Shown piece after piece: positions 33,549 to 42,664 of a DNA stretch of 64,000 bases. This DNA comes from Achromobacter denitrificans NBRC 15125 (GTDB lineage: Bacteria > Pseudomonadota > Gammaproteobacteria > Burkholderiales > Burkholderiaceae_B): the NCBI RefSeq assembly GCF_001571365.1, contig NZ_BCTQ01000034.1, positions 1-64,000 on the forward strand, written 5' to 3'. The translations under genes were made by a program, and so were the position numbers. The notes under the pieces were generated by a model. That model was not told the DNA's origin. It did no database searches and saw only the letters and a list, made by a program, of their open reading frames with translations. Each line of letters opens with the position of its first letter. Within the stretch, counting starts at the first letter, position 1.

Positions 33549-35540
33549 CTAGATGCGCCAGGTAAGGCGCAGGCCGATTTCACGCGGCGGGCTGTAGACC
33601 GTGACAATGCCGTTCTGGTAGCCGACGGCGTCGTAGCGGCGGTTGGCGAGGTTGTTGACGTAGGCGGAGATCTCGACCTGGCGCACGGTCGCGCCGGCGG
33701 CCAGGTTGACCAGCCCGTAGCCGTTGCGGCGGTAGCGGTTGGCGGCGTCCAGGTAGACGCGGCCCGTGCCGGCGAGGGACGCCTGCGCGTACCAGCCGGC
33801 GGGCGCGTCGTAGCGCGCGCTCAGGTAGCCGTTGATGCGCGGCGCGAACGGGTTGTCGTTGCCGGCGTAATCGGCGGCGCCGTCCCGGAAGCTGGAGAAG
33901 CGCGTGCGGTTCAGCCCCAGGCCCGCCTGTAGCGACCAGCCGTCACCCAGCAAGTATTCCAGTTCGAACTCCGCGCCGATGGAGCGCGCCGACGCGGCAT
34001 TGGTCACGTAGACCAGCCCGGGCAGCGGCATCTGCTGCACCTGCATGTTCTTCACGGTCATCACATAGACCGCGCCCGAGTAGCGCAGGCGGTTGCCGGC
34101 CAGCCAGCCCTTGGCGCCGAGCTCGTAGGAGCGCAGGGTTTCGGGCTGGTAGGGCGCGTAGTCGGCGGCCGGAGAAAATACGTTGAAGCCGCCCGCGCGG
34201 AAACCGTCGGCCACCGAGGCATAGACCTGCTGGCGCGGCGCGTACGCATACTGCACGGCGATGCGCGGGGTGACGCGGGTCCAGTCGGAGCGGCGCCGCG
34301 TATCGCCTTGCGGGCTGAAGCGGATGTCGTCGCGCTCGACGCGCGCGCCGGCTTCCAGCGTCCAGCGCTCGGCAAGCGGCAGCGTCCAGTGGGTGAAGGC
34401 GGCCGCCGAGTTTCCACGCAGGTTCACCACGCTCTGTGTCAGGCCCAGGGGCATCTTCTGCGTGTTGCGCAGGTCGTGGTCGTCTCCGTCCGCATACACG
34501 CCCGCCAGCCAGCGCGCGCCGCCCCAATCGCCTTCCAGCCGGAACTCCTGCGACAGGTTGCGGAATCGGTGGTCGCGGGCGATGTGCAGCAGGTCGGCGG
34601 GCAGGAAATCCGTGTCCTGCTGCACGCGGTCGCGGAAGTCGTTCCAGGCGGTCACGGAAGACAGGCGCAGGCCCGACTCGAAATCGTGGCGCACGGCCAG
34701 CGATGCGCTTCGGCCGACGGAGCGGTTCCAGCTGGGCGTGCCCGAGGCGACGGTCGCGCGCGGCGCGCCCGGCGAGCCCCACAGCGCGGCGCCGTCGCGA
34801 TAGTCCTGCTGCGCATAGCGCAAGGTGGCGTCGGTGTGCGCCGACGGCGTCCAGCGCAGGGCCAGCTTGCCGCTGCGCAATTCGCGGTCGTCCTCAAGCT
34901 TGCCGGTGTAGGTGTTGTCGATGAACCCGTCCTGGCTGCGCCAGGTGCCGGCGACGCTGGCGTAGAGCCGGTCTTCCACCAGCGGGCCGCTGACGTCGAA
35001 GCGCAGCGCGCGCAGGTCGCGGCTGCCGGCCTCCGCGCTGAACTGGCCGCGGACGGTGTTGTCGGGTTGGCGACTGTGGATGTTGATGACGCCGGCCTCG
35101 GCATTGCGGCCGTAGAGCGTGGATTGCGGCCCCCGCAGCACTTCGACGCGGTCGATGGCCAGCAGGGGATCGTCATACCCTTGCGCGGTCAGCGTGGGCA
35201 CCCCGTCCACCACCAGCAGGGTCGACGTCGAGAACGAAAAGAAATTGGCGGACAGCCCGCGCATCACGGGAGAATTCACGCCAGCCTGCCCAAAAGGCTG
35301 GAAGCTCAGGCCCGGCGTGATCGTCTGCAACGCTTGCAGGTCGTGGATGCCCTGGGATTCCAGAATGTCGCCGTCGAACACGGACAGGCTGGCGGGCACC
35401 GATTCGAGCGCGCGTTCCTGCTTGTCGGCGGTGACGGTGATGGCGGACAGCTCGGCGGGAGCCTGCGCCTGGGCGGCCGGCGCCGCGGCCAGCCAGAGCA
35501 GGGCGCAGGCGGCTGGCGCGTAGGGGAGGGGCTTCATCAT
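33549..35540 (-). CDS. TonB-dependent receptor without signalling domain
   Basis: A 663-residue outer-membrane receptor. After a short signal peptide (about 1-25, LLWLAAAPAAQAQ) the plug begins at once (TVTADKQERALESVPASLSV, IDRVEVLRGPQSTLYGRNAEAGV). There is no STN domain, so it is not FecIR-controlled. The barrel ends NNLANRRYDAVGYQNG and LRLTWRI. The sequence style (GRNAEAGVINI) is that of the FyuA/FptA-like receptors. It is divergent from an AraC regulator and heads an operon with the methyltransferase and permease. The terminal residue is Ile instead of the usual Phe. Confidence 0.94.
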   Translation of the reverse strand: MMKPLPYAPAACALLWLAAAPAAQAQAPAELSAITVTADKQERALESVPASLSVFDGDILESQGIHDLQALQTITPGLSFQPFGQAGVNSPVMRGLSANFFSFSTSTLLVVDGVPTLTAQGYDDPLLAIDRVEVLRGPQSTLYGRNAEAGVINIHSRQPDNTVRGQFSAEAGSRDLRALRFDVSGPLVEDRLYASVAGTWRSQDGFIDNTYTGKLEDDRELRSGKLALRWTPSAHTDATLRYAQQDYRDGAALWGSPGAPRATVASGTPSWNRSVGRSASLAVRHDFESGLRLSSVTAWNDFRDRVQQDTDFLPADLLHIARDHRFRNLSQEFRLEGDWGGARWLAGVYADGDDHDLRNTQKMPLGLTQSVVNLRGNSAAAFTHWTLPLAERWTLEAGARVERDDIRFSPQGDTRRRSDWTRVTPRIAVQYAYAPRQQVYASVADGFRAGGFNVFSPAADYAPYQPETLRSYELGAKGWLAGNRLRYSGAVYVMTVKNMQVQQMPLPGLVYVTNAASARSIGAEFELEYLLGDGWSLQAGLGLNRTRFSSFRDGAADYAGNDNPFAPRINGYLSARYDAPAGWYAQASLAGTGRVYLDAANRYRRNGYGLVNLAAGATVRQVEISAYVNNLANRRYDAVGYQNGIVTVYSPPREIGLRLTWRI

Positions 35541-35607
35541 CGGGATTCCTGTGCGGCGTCGCGGCCGCCATCGTTGTGCGGCCGTCCCGGAAATGGTATT
35601 TCTTTAT

Positions 35608-35626
35608 GCGAACGAATATCATTAGC
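35608..35626. promoter_or_regulatory. Candidate Fur box between receptor and AraC regulator
   Basis: GAATATCATTAGC within this 19-base window gives about 13 of 19 matches to the Fur consensus. It lies in the divergent intergenic region, 68 bases before the receptor start and 79 before the regulator start, so it could repress both when iron is plentiful. Confidence 0.55.
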
Positions 35627-35704
35627 ATCCGTATGCGTTCCGGATCCATTCGTATGCAAATCGGAGCGGCCGGCAGGATCCGGGCGCCGTCTCAGGAAAA
35701 AACC

Positions 35705-36625
35705 ATGTCCCTGCGCATTTCTTCCACGCTGGCCCAGCCCGCCGCGAGCCCCCGTCCGGGCTGGCTGCGCCAGGCCCTCCCGCAAGAGCTGGGCGCCTGC
35801 CACGCGGACCGGCTGGAACTGGACGACGGCCTGACGCTGGTGCATTCGCGCTACGCGCCGGCGCGCGACCTGATCGAGGAGAACGCGGCCGGCTATGGCG
35901 CGCGCACGCTGGTCATCACGCTGGCCATGCAGGGCGTGTCTGCCTACCAGGGGGCGGACGGCTCGGCGCTGGACTTCCGCGGCGGCTACACCACGGTCAC
36001 GGCGTTTCAGCGCAGCAAGGGAGAACGCCGCTACCTGGGCGCCGGCGTCGTATCGCAATTGAGGCTGCTGGTGGGCGAGCAGACATTGCGCCGATACGCG
36101 GGCGAGGAGCGCGCCGACGCGCTGCTGGGCGAGGGCCGGCTGCGCTGCCTGGCGCGTATCCGGACCAGCGCCGAATCGGCTGCGGCGGCCGCCGCGCTGG
36201 CCTCGGGCGCGGACCCGCTGGACACGCACATCCGAGCCTTGACGCTGCTGTCGCGCCAGCTGCGCGACCTAGCGCCGGCGCCCGGACCGGGCCGACTCAG
36301 CCAGGCCGACATTGCGCGCGTGGAAGCAGCGCGCGCCCTCATGAGCGAGCAAATGGACCGCGACCTCACCGTGCAATACCTCTGCATCGCCGTGGGGCTG
36401 AACGAATTCAAACTGAAGGAAGGCTTCCGCAAGTTGTACGGCAGCAGCCCGCACCGGCTGCTGACCGCGTTGCGCATGCAGCGGGCCTGGGAACTACTGG
36501 AAACCGGCTGCCAGGTGGCGCAGGCCGCCTACCGGGTCGGCTATCGCCACCCGGCCAACTTCAGCGCGGCCTTCACGCGCTTTCACGGCCGCGCGCCCAA
36601 GTCCGTGTTCGGCAAGCGCCGCTGA
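35705..36625 (+). CDS. AraC family regulator (PchR/AlcR-type, siderophore-responsive)
   Basis: A 306-residue activator. The N-terminal part (about 1-190) is a PchR-like sensing domain without clear motifs. The C-terminal part has two helix-turn-helix motifs: LTVQYLCIAVGLNEFKLKEGF and CQVAQAAYRVGYRHPANFSAAF (in part), followed by HGRAPKSVFGKR. The ATG at 35705 has AGGAAA seven bases upstream; an upstream in-frame ATG at 35576 lies within the promoter region and is not used. Being divergent from the receptor operon, it likely activates that operon when the ligand has been imported. Confidence 0.9.
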   Translation: MSLRISSTLAQPAASPRPGWLRQALPQELGACHADRLELDDGLTLVHSRYAPARDLIEENAAGYGARTLVITLAMQGVSAYQGADGSALDFRGGYTTVTAFQRSKGERRYLGAGVVSQLRLLVGEQTLRRYAGEERADALLGEGRLRCLARIRTSAESAAAAAALASGADPLDTHIRALTLLSRQLRDLAPAPGPGRLSQADIARVEAARALMSEQMDRDLTVQYLCIAVGLNEFKLKEGFRKLYGSSPHRLLTALRMQRAWELLETGCQVAQAAYRVGYRHPANFSAAFTRFHGRAPKSVFGKRR

Positions 36626-37038
36626 GTTCCCGATTGGCGGTGGCGCGAGTCCCGGCGGCTTATGACAGCGTATCCGCCTGCATGGGCGAATCGCGGTTGC
36701 TAGAGCGCTGCGGCATCGCGCTCAATGCGGCTGGGAAATGGGTGTCTGACTACGATTTCGCCACCTTGGGGCTGAGAAGTTGTAATCGGGCACTTTTTAA
36801 AGGCTTGGTGGCGTAGATCGTTGATGGGCTTAGTCGGGGCGTTCGCTGACGTCCGCTTTCGGCCAGGAACGGCCATTCTCACCTTGGCTTGTAGTATCTC
36901 CTGACGGCACGGCCTGTGGGCGGGTCGAACTGGCGCATTACGGCCGGTCGGGCTTGTCCGCTTTCTCCTCTGATTGCCATTAGTCACGGTTTGCTTAATA
37001 ATTGCGAGTAATTCGTATTCGCAAGCACCCCAACCATC
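36626..37038. other. 413-base gene-free region before cassette C
   Basis: No convincing gene is seen here. A 95-codon open stretch on the minus strand (36700-36987) has no family features or ribosome site. The region contains a degenerate copy of the palindromic repeat (36742-36793) and an A/T-rich stretch at 36991-37020 that probably holds the promoter of the cassette C sigma factor. No convincing Fur box could be aligned there. Confidence 0.6.
36742..36793. repeat. Palindromic repeat, degenerate copy 1
   Basis: This stretch aligns end to end with the perfect palindrome at 50235-50285. It begins GTGTCTGACTACGATTTCGC and ends GTTGTAATCGGGCAC, with mismatches in both arms and a spacer of similar length. 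It lies 246 bases before the cassette C sigma factor. I aligned it by eye; its relation to the other copies is good on the left arm and weaker on the right. Confidence 0.55.
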
Positions 37039-37584
37039 GTGCCTCCCCCTTCGCCTTCAGACAGCCTGGGCACGCTCTACGTCGCGCACCACTCCTGGCT
37101 GCAGGACTGGCTGCGCCGGCGCCTGGGCAACGCCTGGGAAGCCGCCGACCTCGCTCAGGAAGCGTTCCTGCGGCTGCTGGTCAAGCCCCGCGCATTCGCG
37201 GATGCCGGTCATGCCCGCGCCTACCTGCGCGGCATGGCCAGCAACATGTGCGCGGACCTGTGGCGCCGCCGGGAAGTCGAGCAGGCATGGCTGGAAACGC
37301 TGGCGCAGCGTCCCGAGGCCTATGCGGCTTCGGCGGAAGATCAGCTCATCGTGCTGCAGGCATTGCAGGAAATCGACGCCATGCTGCGCGCTCTGCCCGA
37401 ACGCGCCGCGCGCGCCTTCGTGCTGGCCGTCGGCTGCGAGATGACGCATCGCGAAGTTGCCGCGGAAATGGGCGTGTCCGAACGCATGGTGCGCAAGTAC
37501 GTGGCGCAGGCCACGCTGCACTGCATTCTGCACGAGGCCCACCATCCCGCGCCGGCCCAGGCCCAGACCGGCAACACGCCATGA
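37039..37584 (+). CDS. ECF sigma factor, FecI-like (cassette C)
   Basis: A 181-residue ECF sigma factor. Region 2 is near residues 12-80 (LQDWLRRRLGNAWEAADLAQEAFLRL) and region 4 near 118-170 (LRALPERAARAFVLAVGCEM, then VAAEMGVSERMVRKYV). It starts an operon of sigma, FecR and receptor on the plus strand. Its stop codon overlaps the fecR-like start as ATGA. The C-terminal tail is Pro/Gln-rich and not conserved. Confidence 0.92.
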   Translation: MPPPSPSDSLGTLYVAHHSWLQDWLRRRLGNAWEAADLAQEAFLRLLVKPRAFADAGHARAYLRGMASNMCADLWRRREVEQAWLETLAQRPEAYAASAEDQLIVLQALQEIDAMLRALPERAARAFVLAVGCEMTHREVAAEMGVSERMVRKYVAQATLHCILHEAHHPAPAQAQTGNTP

Positions 37585-38570
37585 GCGTGACGGTCGCATC
37601 CGTGCAAGACGCGCTGCCCCCGCACGCGGCGATGGAGCAGGCCGCGCAATGGTTCGCGCTGCTGTCCTCCGGCGTCGCGACGCCCGCCGACCAAGCGTCG
37701 TGGCGCGGCTGGCTGGAGGGACACCAGGACCACCGACGCGCCTGGAGCTATGTCGAAAGCGTCAGCCGGCGCTTTGCCCCGATGCAGGAGCAGCCCGATC
37801 CCCGGACCGCCGCCGCCGTCTTGCAGCGCGCACGCACGCAGCACCGGCCTCGACGCCGCGCGCTGGCATTGCTGGCCGGCGTCGGCGTGCTGGGCTTGGT
37901 GGCATGGCGCGTGCCGGCCGTACGCGACACCGCGCTGGCGATGACGGCGGACTATTGCAGCCCCACGGGCGCGACGCGTCTGGTGCGCTTGGCCGACGGC
38001 ACGCAGGTCTGGCTGAATTCGGCCAGCGCACTGGACGTCGACTACCGCGCGGGCTTGCGGCGGCTGACGCTGGTCGCCGGCGAGATTCTCGTCGATACCG
38101 CCAAGGATGATCGCCCGCTGGTGGTCGATACCCCGCAAGGCCGCCTGCGGGCGCTGGGCACGCGTTTCACCGTGCGCCAGGAGACGGACGCGACGCTGCT
38201 GGCCGTCTACCAGGGGGCCGTCGAGGTCCTGACCGGATCAGGAGAGGCCCTACAGGTGGTGGACGCCGGACGCCAACTGCGCTTCACGCACGATCGCATC
38301 GGCAACAGCGCATCCGCCGACCCCGCGCGCGAGGCCTGGACGCGCGGCATCCTGCTGGCGCGCGACATTGCCCTGGCCGACGTGATCCGCGAACTGGGCC
38401 GCCACCGCCGCGGCCATCTGAGCCTGGACCCTGCCGTGGCAGACCTGCGCGTGTATGGCGGCTTTCCGCTGCACGACACCGATCAGACGCTGGCGCTGCT
38501 GGCTGACGTCCTGCCGATCCGGATCCGCCATCCATTGCCGTGGTGGACCAGCATCGACGCCCGGCCCTGA
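37581..38570 (+). CDS. FecR family regulator (cassette C)
   Basis: A 329-residue inner-membrane regulator. The cytoplasmic domain has AAQWFALLSSGVATPADQASW. A membrane helix follows near residues 93-112 (LALLAGVGVLGLVAW). The periplasmic FecR domain has LADGTQVWLNSASALDVDY, GEILVDTAKD and LGTRFTVRQ. The ATGA overlap at 37581-37584 fixes the start. It is followed after 145 bases by the receptor gene. Confidence 0.92.
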   Translation: MSVTVASVQDALPPHAAMEQAAQWFALLSSGVATPADQASWRGWLEGHQDHRRAWSYVESVSRRFAPMQEQPDPRTAAAVLQRARTQHRPRRRALALLAGVGVLGLVAWRVPAVRDTALAMTADYCSPTGATRLVRLADGTQVWLNSASALDVDYRAGLRRLTLVAGEILVDTAKDDRPLVVDTPQGRLRALGTRFTVRQETDATLLAVYQGAVEVLTGSGEALQVVDAGRQLRFTHDRIGNSASADPAREAWTRGILLARDIALADVIRELGRHRRGHLSLDPAVADLRVYGGFPLHDTDQTLALLADVLPIRIRHPLPWWTSIDARP

Positions 38571-38715
38571 ACTCTCTTCACTGCGCAGTTCCGCTTTTTT
38601 CCGACCTATCCGACTTACAGGGAAAGGAAGCGAGTCTTGCTGTCCCCGCCCACCGGTTCGACCGGCGCGCGGGCCCGCGCCTCCTCAACCCACCGTCATC
38701 TGGAAGCCGGATTTC

Positions 38716-41253
38716 ATGCGTCATCCTCACACCGCCCCGCGCCTGCGGGCGACCCCGAATCCCTTGCGCGGATCGCGTCTTACCCCGGTCCGACACGCCG
38801 CGTCGGTCACGGCACTGGCCGCCGCGCTGGCCGCGACGATCGCACCGCCCGCGTTTGCGCAATCGGCAGTGGCACCCGCCGCCGCGCCCTCCGCATCTGG
38901 CGCAACCCGCCAATACGACATCCCGGCCGGCCCCCTGTCAGAGGCATTGACGCATTTCTCCAACCAGTCGGGCATTTACGTCGCAGGCGCCAGCGCGCTG
39001 GCCGACGGCCGCCAAAGCGCCGGCCTGCAAGGCGCTTACGCTCCGCAGGCCGCGCTGGACGCGCTGCTGGCGGGCACGCAACTGCAGGCCGTGCGCCGTG
39101 AAGACGGCGGCTATGTCCTGCGCCGCGCGCCCGCCGGTCCGCAGGCCGCGGTGCTGCCCGCAGTGACGGTAAGCGCGACCGCGCTCACCGGCCTGACGGA
39201 GGGCACGGGCTCGTACACCACGCGCGCGATGGGCTCGGCCACCAAGCTCGAACTGTCGCCGCGCGAAACACCGCAGACGGTCTCGGTCATCACCCGCCAG
39301 CGCATCGAGGACCAGGACATCGCGACGCTGGGCGATGCCGTCAAAGCGACGCCCGGCCTCACGGTGACCAAATGGGGCGGCGAACGCGAGCGCTACACCT
39401 CGCGCGGCTTCCAGATCAACAACCTGATGGTCGACGGCCTGCCGATCGAGTACGAAGAGGCCGCCCTGTCCACCGGACCCATGTCGATGTACGACCGCGT
39501 CGAGATCGTGCGCGGCGTATCCGGCCTGATGGAGGGCGCGGGCACACCGGGCGGTTCCATCAACCTGATCCGCAAGCGCCCCACGCGCGACTTCCAGGGC
39601 TCGTTCACCGCCGCCGCCGGCAGCTGGGACAACTACCTGGCCGACCTGGACGCGGGCGGCCCCCTGAATGAAGCCGGCACCTTGCGCGCGCGCGGCGTCA
39701 TGTCGTACCAGGACAAGCATTCGTACATCGACAGCTACCGCAACAAGCGCACGCTGCTGTACGGCATCCTGGAGGCAGACGTTACCGAGCGCACCACCGT
39801 CAGCCTTGGCGCCTCGTACAGCAAGGAAGACAATCCCGGCGTCGACTGGAACGGCATGGGCACCTACCCCGACGGCCGCTTCCTGCCGATTTCGCGCTCG
39901 ACACGCATGAGCCCCGACTGGTCGTACTGGAACAAGCGCAGCGTCACGATCTTCGGCGGCATCGACCACGAGTTCGCCAACGGCTGGAGGGGCAAGCTCG
40001 CGGCCGCCGCGATCCGCAGCAAGATGGACATGCTGGGCACGTACATTGGCCAGTCGACGTGGGACGAGAACGGCGACCCGTCCATGACGCTGCGCGGCGG
40101 GGGCTACAACTATGACCGCGACCAGGAGACGTTCGACGCTTCGCTCTCCGGACCGTACTCACTGTTCGGCCGTCAGCACGACTTGGTGGTGGGCGCGAGC
40201 CATCGCCGCAGCAGCTGGCACGATGTCGGCGGCGGCGCCACCCAGGACGGCGACTTCACCCTGGCGACATTCAATCCGCTGAACTGGAATCCGGGCGCGA
40301 TCCCGCTGCCCACCATCGGTGAATACGGCGAATGGCGCAAGGAGCAGGAGGTGAGGCAGAGCGGCCTGTATGCCATGACGCGGATGCGTCCGACCGACAG
40401 GCTTTCCGTCATTTTGGGCAGCCGCGTGGACTGGTATTCCATGGACACGGTGCAGTACGACGGCGACTATCCCTACGGCGAAGGCAAGTACGACGTGGTG
40501 CGCAAGTTCACGCCGTATGCCGGCGTGGTCTACGACCTGGACGCGGCGCATTCGGTCTACGCGAGCTGGACGCGGATCTTCAACCCGCAGAACTACGCCA
40601 CCGCCAGCGGCGGACTGCTCGCACCGCAGGAGGGCACCAACTATGAACTGGGCATCAAGGGCGAGTATCTGGAGGGCCGCCTGAACACGAGCCTGGCCGT
40701 GTTCCGCATCGACCTGGACAACCTGCCTGACCAATTGCCCAACGCGCAATGCCAGGGCGGCCTGACGAGCTGCTACGCGCCGGCCGGCCAGGTGCGCAGC
40801 CAGGGCTTCGAAGCCGAGATCTCCGGCGAGATCTTGCCCGGCTGGCAATTGGCGGCCGGCTACACCTACGCCTCGGCCAAGCGCCGCGGCGAGTCCTCCA
40901 GCTACGATCCGACCGGCACGTTCTCGGTTGGCGACCGCTACGGCACCAACATCCCGCGTCACCTGTTCAAGCTCTTCACCACCTACCGCCTGCCTGGCGA
41001 ATGGAACCGCTGGCGCGTGGGCGGATCGCTGCACGTGCAGAACCGCATCTATACGCCGTGGGGCGTGAGCCAGGGCGGCTATGCGGTCGTGGGGCTCAAC
41101 GCGGGGCTGGACGTGAACAAGCAATTGAACTTCGCGCTGAACGTGAACAACGTGTTCGACCGCCGCTACTACGCCAGCGTGGGCTCGATGACGGACGCCA
41201 ACTTCTTTGGTGAACCGCGCAGCGTCACATTGACCGCGCGCTATTCGTTCTGA
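38716..41253 (+). CDS. TonB-dependent siderophore receptor with signalling domain (cassette C)
   Basis: An 845-residue FecA/FpvA-like outer-membrane receptor. The signal peptide runs to about residue 50 (ALAATIAPPAFAQ). The STN domain covers about 60-135 (YDIPAGPLSEALTHFSNQSG, AALDALLAGTQL), the plug about 170-290 (QTVSVITRQRIEDQDIATLG, VEIVRGVSGLMEGAGTPGGS), and the barrel ends NVNNVFDRRYYASVG and LTARYSF. The frame stays open for 87 codons before this ATG, but that part does not look like a leader. The start at 38716 gives a proper signal peptide. Confidence 0.94.
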   Translation: MRHPHTAPRLRATPNPLRGSRLTPVRHAASVTALAAALAATIAPPAFAQSAVAPAAAPSASGATRQYDIPAGPLSEALTHFSNQSGIYVAGASALADGRQSAGLQGAYAPQAALDALLAGTQLQAVRREDGGYVLRRAPAGPQAAVLPAVTVSATALTGLTEGTGSYTTRAMGSATKLELSPRETPQTVSVITRQRIEDQDIATLGDAVKATPGLTVTKWGGERERYTSRGFQINNLMVDGLPIEYEEAALSTGPMSMYDRVEIVRGVSGLMEGAGTPGGSINLIRKRPTRDFQGSFTAAAGSWDNYLADLDAGGPLNEAGTLRARGVMSYQDKHSYIDSYRNKRTLLYGILEADVTERTTVSLGASYSKEDNPGVDWNGMGTYPDGRFLPISRSTRMSPDWSYWNKRSVTIFGGIDHEFANGWRGKLAAAAIRSKMDMLGTYIGQSTWDENGDPSMTLRGGGYNYDRDQETFDASLSGPYSLFGRQHDLVVGASHRRSSWHDVGGGATQDGDFTLATFNPLNWNPGAIPLPTIGEYGEWRKEQEVRQSGLYAMTRMRPTDRLSVILGSRVDWYSMDTVQYDGDYPYGEGKYDVVRKFTPYAGVVYDLDAAHSVYASWTRIFNPQNYATASGGLLAPQEGTNYELGIKGEYLEGRLNTSLAVFRIDLDNLPDQLPNAQCQGGLTSCYAPAGQVRSQGFEAEISGEILPGWQLAAGYTYASAKRRGESSSYDPTGTFSVGDRYGTNIPRHLFKLFTTYRLPGEWNRWRVGGSLHVQNRIYTPWGVSQGGYAVVGLNAGLDVNKQLNFALNVNNVFDRRYYASVGSMTDANFFGEPRSVTLTARYSF

Positions 41254-41582
41254 CTCGGCTCGGCAACCCAGCAAGCGAGTGACCAGCGCCATCTGTTCCG
41301 GCGTCTGGCACCGCACCGACAGCAGGGCGGCGCTGGCGACCAGGATCGCCAGCGCCTACGCGCGCGACACCGCCACGAGCGGGCGGTTCCTGCTGAACAG
41401 GCCCTCCATGTCGCACGGCATGGTCTCGCCGCTGCCGCCGTGATTCGACCGGCGGAAATGGGTCGGAAGCTACCGTTCGACTACGACAGCTTGCGGCCAG
41501 GAACTGACATCGAGAAAGTCATACCGAGGGACTGCTTGCGCTCCGAAGGACTCCACTTTGAGCCCGGTGCACCACTTCGATC
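41254..41582. other. Gene-free stretch after cassette C
   Basis: Nothing in these 329 bases can be called a gene. The minus strand from about 41400 down shows a hydrophobic segment (ALAILVASAALLSVRCQ) without a start or recognisable family, perhaps a relic. No terminator with a T-tract is obvious after the receptor stop. Confidence 0.5.
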
Positions 41583-42524
41583 CTAGACCGTCCCACAAGG
41601 TTTGCGGGCCATGGAAGGGTTAATCGATCCAGCCAACCGCACTTGTATCAATTCCAGCAGCGCTCGGACACGCGCAGTCACGGAATGGCGATGGCTGTAT
41701 GCCCCCAGCAATTGCAGTGGCGCGGGACACAGGTCCAGTGGTACCTCCTGCAATCGGCCCGTAGCAAGGTCTTCCTGGCAGGGATAGGCCGCCACAATCG
41801 CGAAGCCGATGCCTTGCCTTGCGCCTGCCACGGCCAGTTCTCCGCTGTTGACGCGGTAGCGGCTGCGGACCGGCACCTTGACGATTTCGCCCGCAGCGTC
41901 CTGAAACTGCCAGGGCTGGCCCTTCAGCGCACTGAGGGTGGTGATGCAGGGCAGAGACTTCAGTTCGCGCACATGGCGTGGCATGCCGGTCTTGGCCAGC
42001 AAGGAGGGGGCGGCAACCACGATGCTGGGCAGTGTGGCGAGTTCGCGGGTGATGAAAGCACTGTCCTCTTGATGGCCCCGATGGAAGACGATGGAAAGGT
42101 CGACGTCCTCTCGAAGGACCTCCAGCCCGGTCATCCGGGTATCGCATTCGAGCTCGATGCCTGGATGGAGGCTACAGAATTCGGCGAGGATGGGAGCCAG
42201 CAGCCTTGGTGCCTCCCCGGGCATGCACATCTTCAAAGGACCGCGCAGTTCGCGCTGTACCGCGCCAAGCTCTTCCTGCGTGGAGAGCAGGGCGTCGAGC
42301 AAGGGCTTTGCTCGTTCGTAAAGCAGTCGGCCGGCTTCCGTCATGCGCAGGTGACGGGTGCTTCGCTCCAGCAGGCGTGTGCCGAGTTTGCGCTCCAGTG
42401 CGGCAACGTGGCGGCTGACGTTGGACGAAGGCATGGCCAATAGACGCGATGCGCCAGCAAAGCTCTGCTCATCAACAACTGCCGCATAGACACGGACAGT
42501 ATTCAGATCGAGTGCATCGCGCAT
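41583..42524 (-). CDS. LysR family transcriptional regulator
   Basis: A 313-residue LTTR. The N-terminal winged helix covers about 5-65 (LNTVRVYAAVVDEQSFAGAS, RHVAALERKLGTRLLERSTR). The C-terminal periplasmic-binding-like effector domain follows (PLKMCMPGEAPRLLAPIL onward). It is divergent from an FAD monooxygenase across 140 bases and probably controls it. The base composition here is visibly lower in GC than in the flanking transport operons. Confidence 0.92.
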   Translation of the reverse strand: MRDALDLNTVRVYAAVVDEQSFAGASRLLAMPSSNVSRHVAALERKLGTRLLERSTRHLRMTEAGRLLYERAKPLLDALLSTQEELGAVQRELRGPLKMCMPGEAPRLLAPILAEFCSLHPGIELECDTRMTGLEVLREDVDLSIVFHRGHQEDSAFITRELATLPSIVVAAPSLLAKTGMPRHVRELKSLPCITTLSALKGQPWQFQDAAGEIVKVPVRSRYRVNSGELAVAGARQGIGFAIVAAYPCQEDLATGRLQEVPLDLCPAPLQLLGAYSHRHSVTARVRALLELIQVRLAGSINPSMARKPCGTV

Positions 42525-42664
42525 TGATTATCCTGCTTGAGGTATGAAAGCGTCCCATTTTTGCATGCTAGTTCCCTGTAGTGGCGAAATCTAAGATGCC
42601 CTTTTGTCCGATGCGACGCGGTGGGCCATGCACCGGGCACTGTATGAACAAGGAGAGCTTCAGC

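Noticed and set aside
32489..33607. Upstream extension of the RhtX-like frame
   Set aside because: It is a shadow of the methyltransferase gene; the ATGA overlap fixes the start at 32488.
36700..36987. 95-codon minus-strand frame before cassette C
   Set aside because: No ribosome site, no domain, and it overlaps the degenerate repeat and probable promoter.
36991..37020. Fur box before the cassette C sigma factor
   Set aside because: The stretch is A/T-rich, but no alignment to the Fur consensus was convincing.
41225..41416. Minus-strand frame after cassette C
   Set aside because: Too short and without a start signal; at most a relic.
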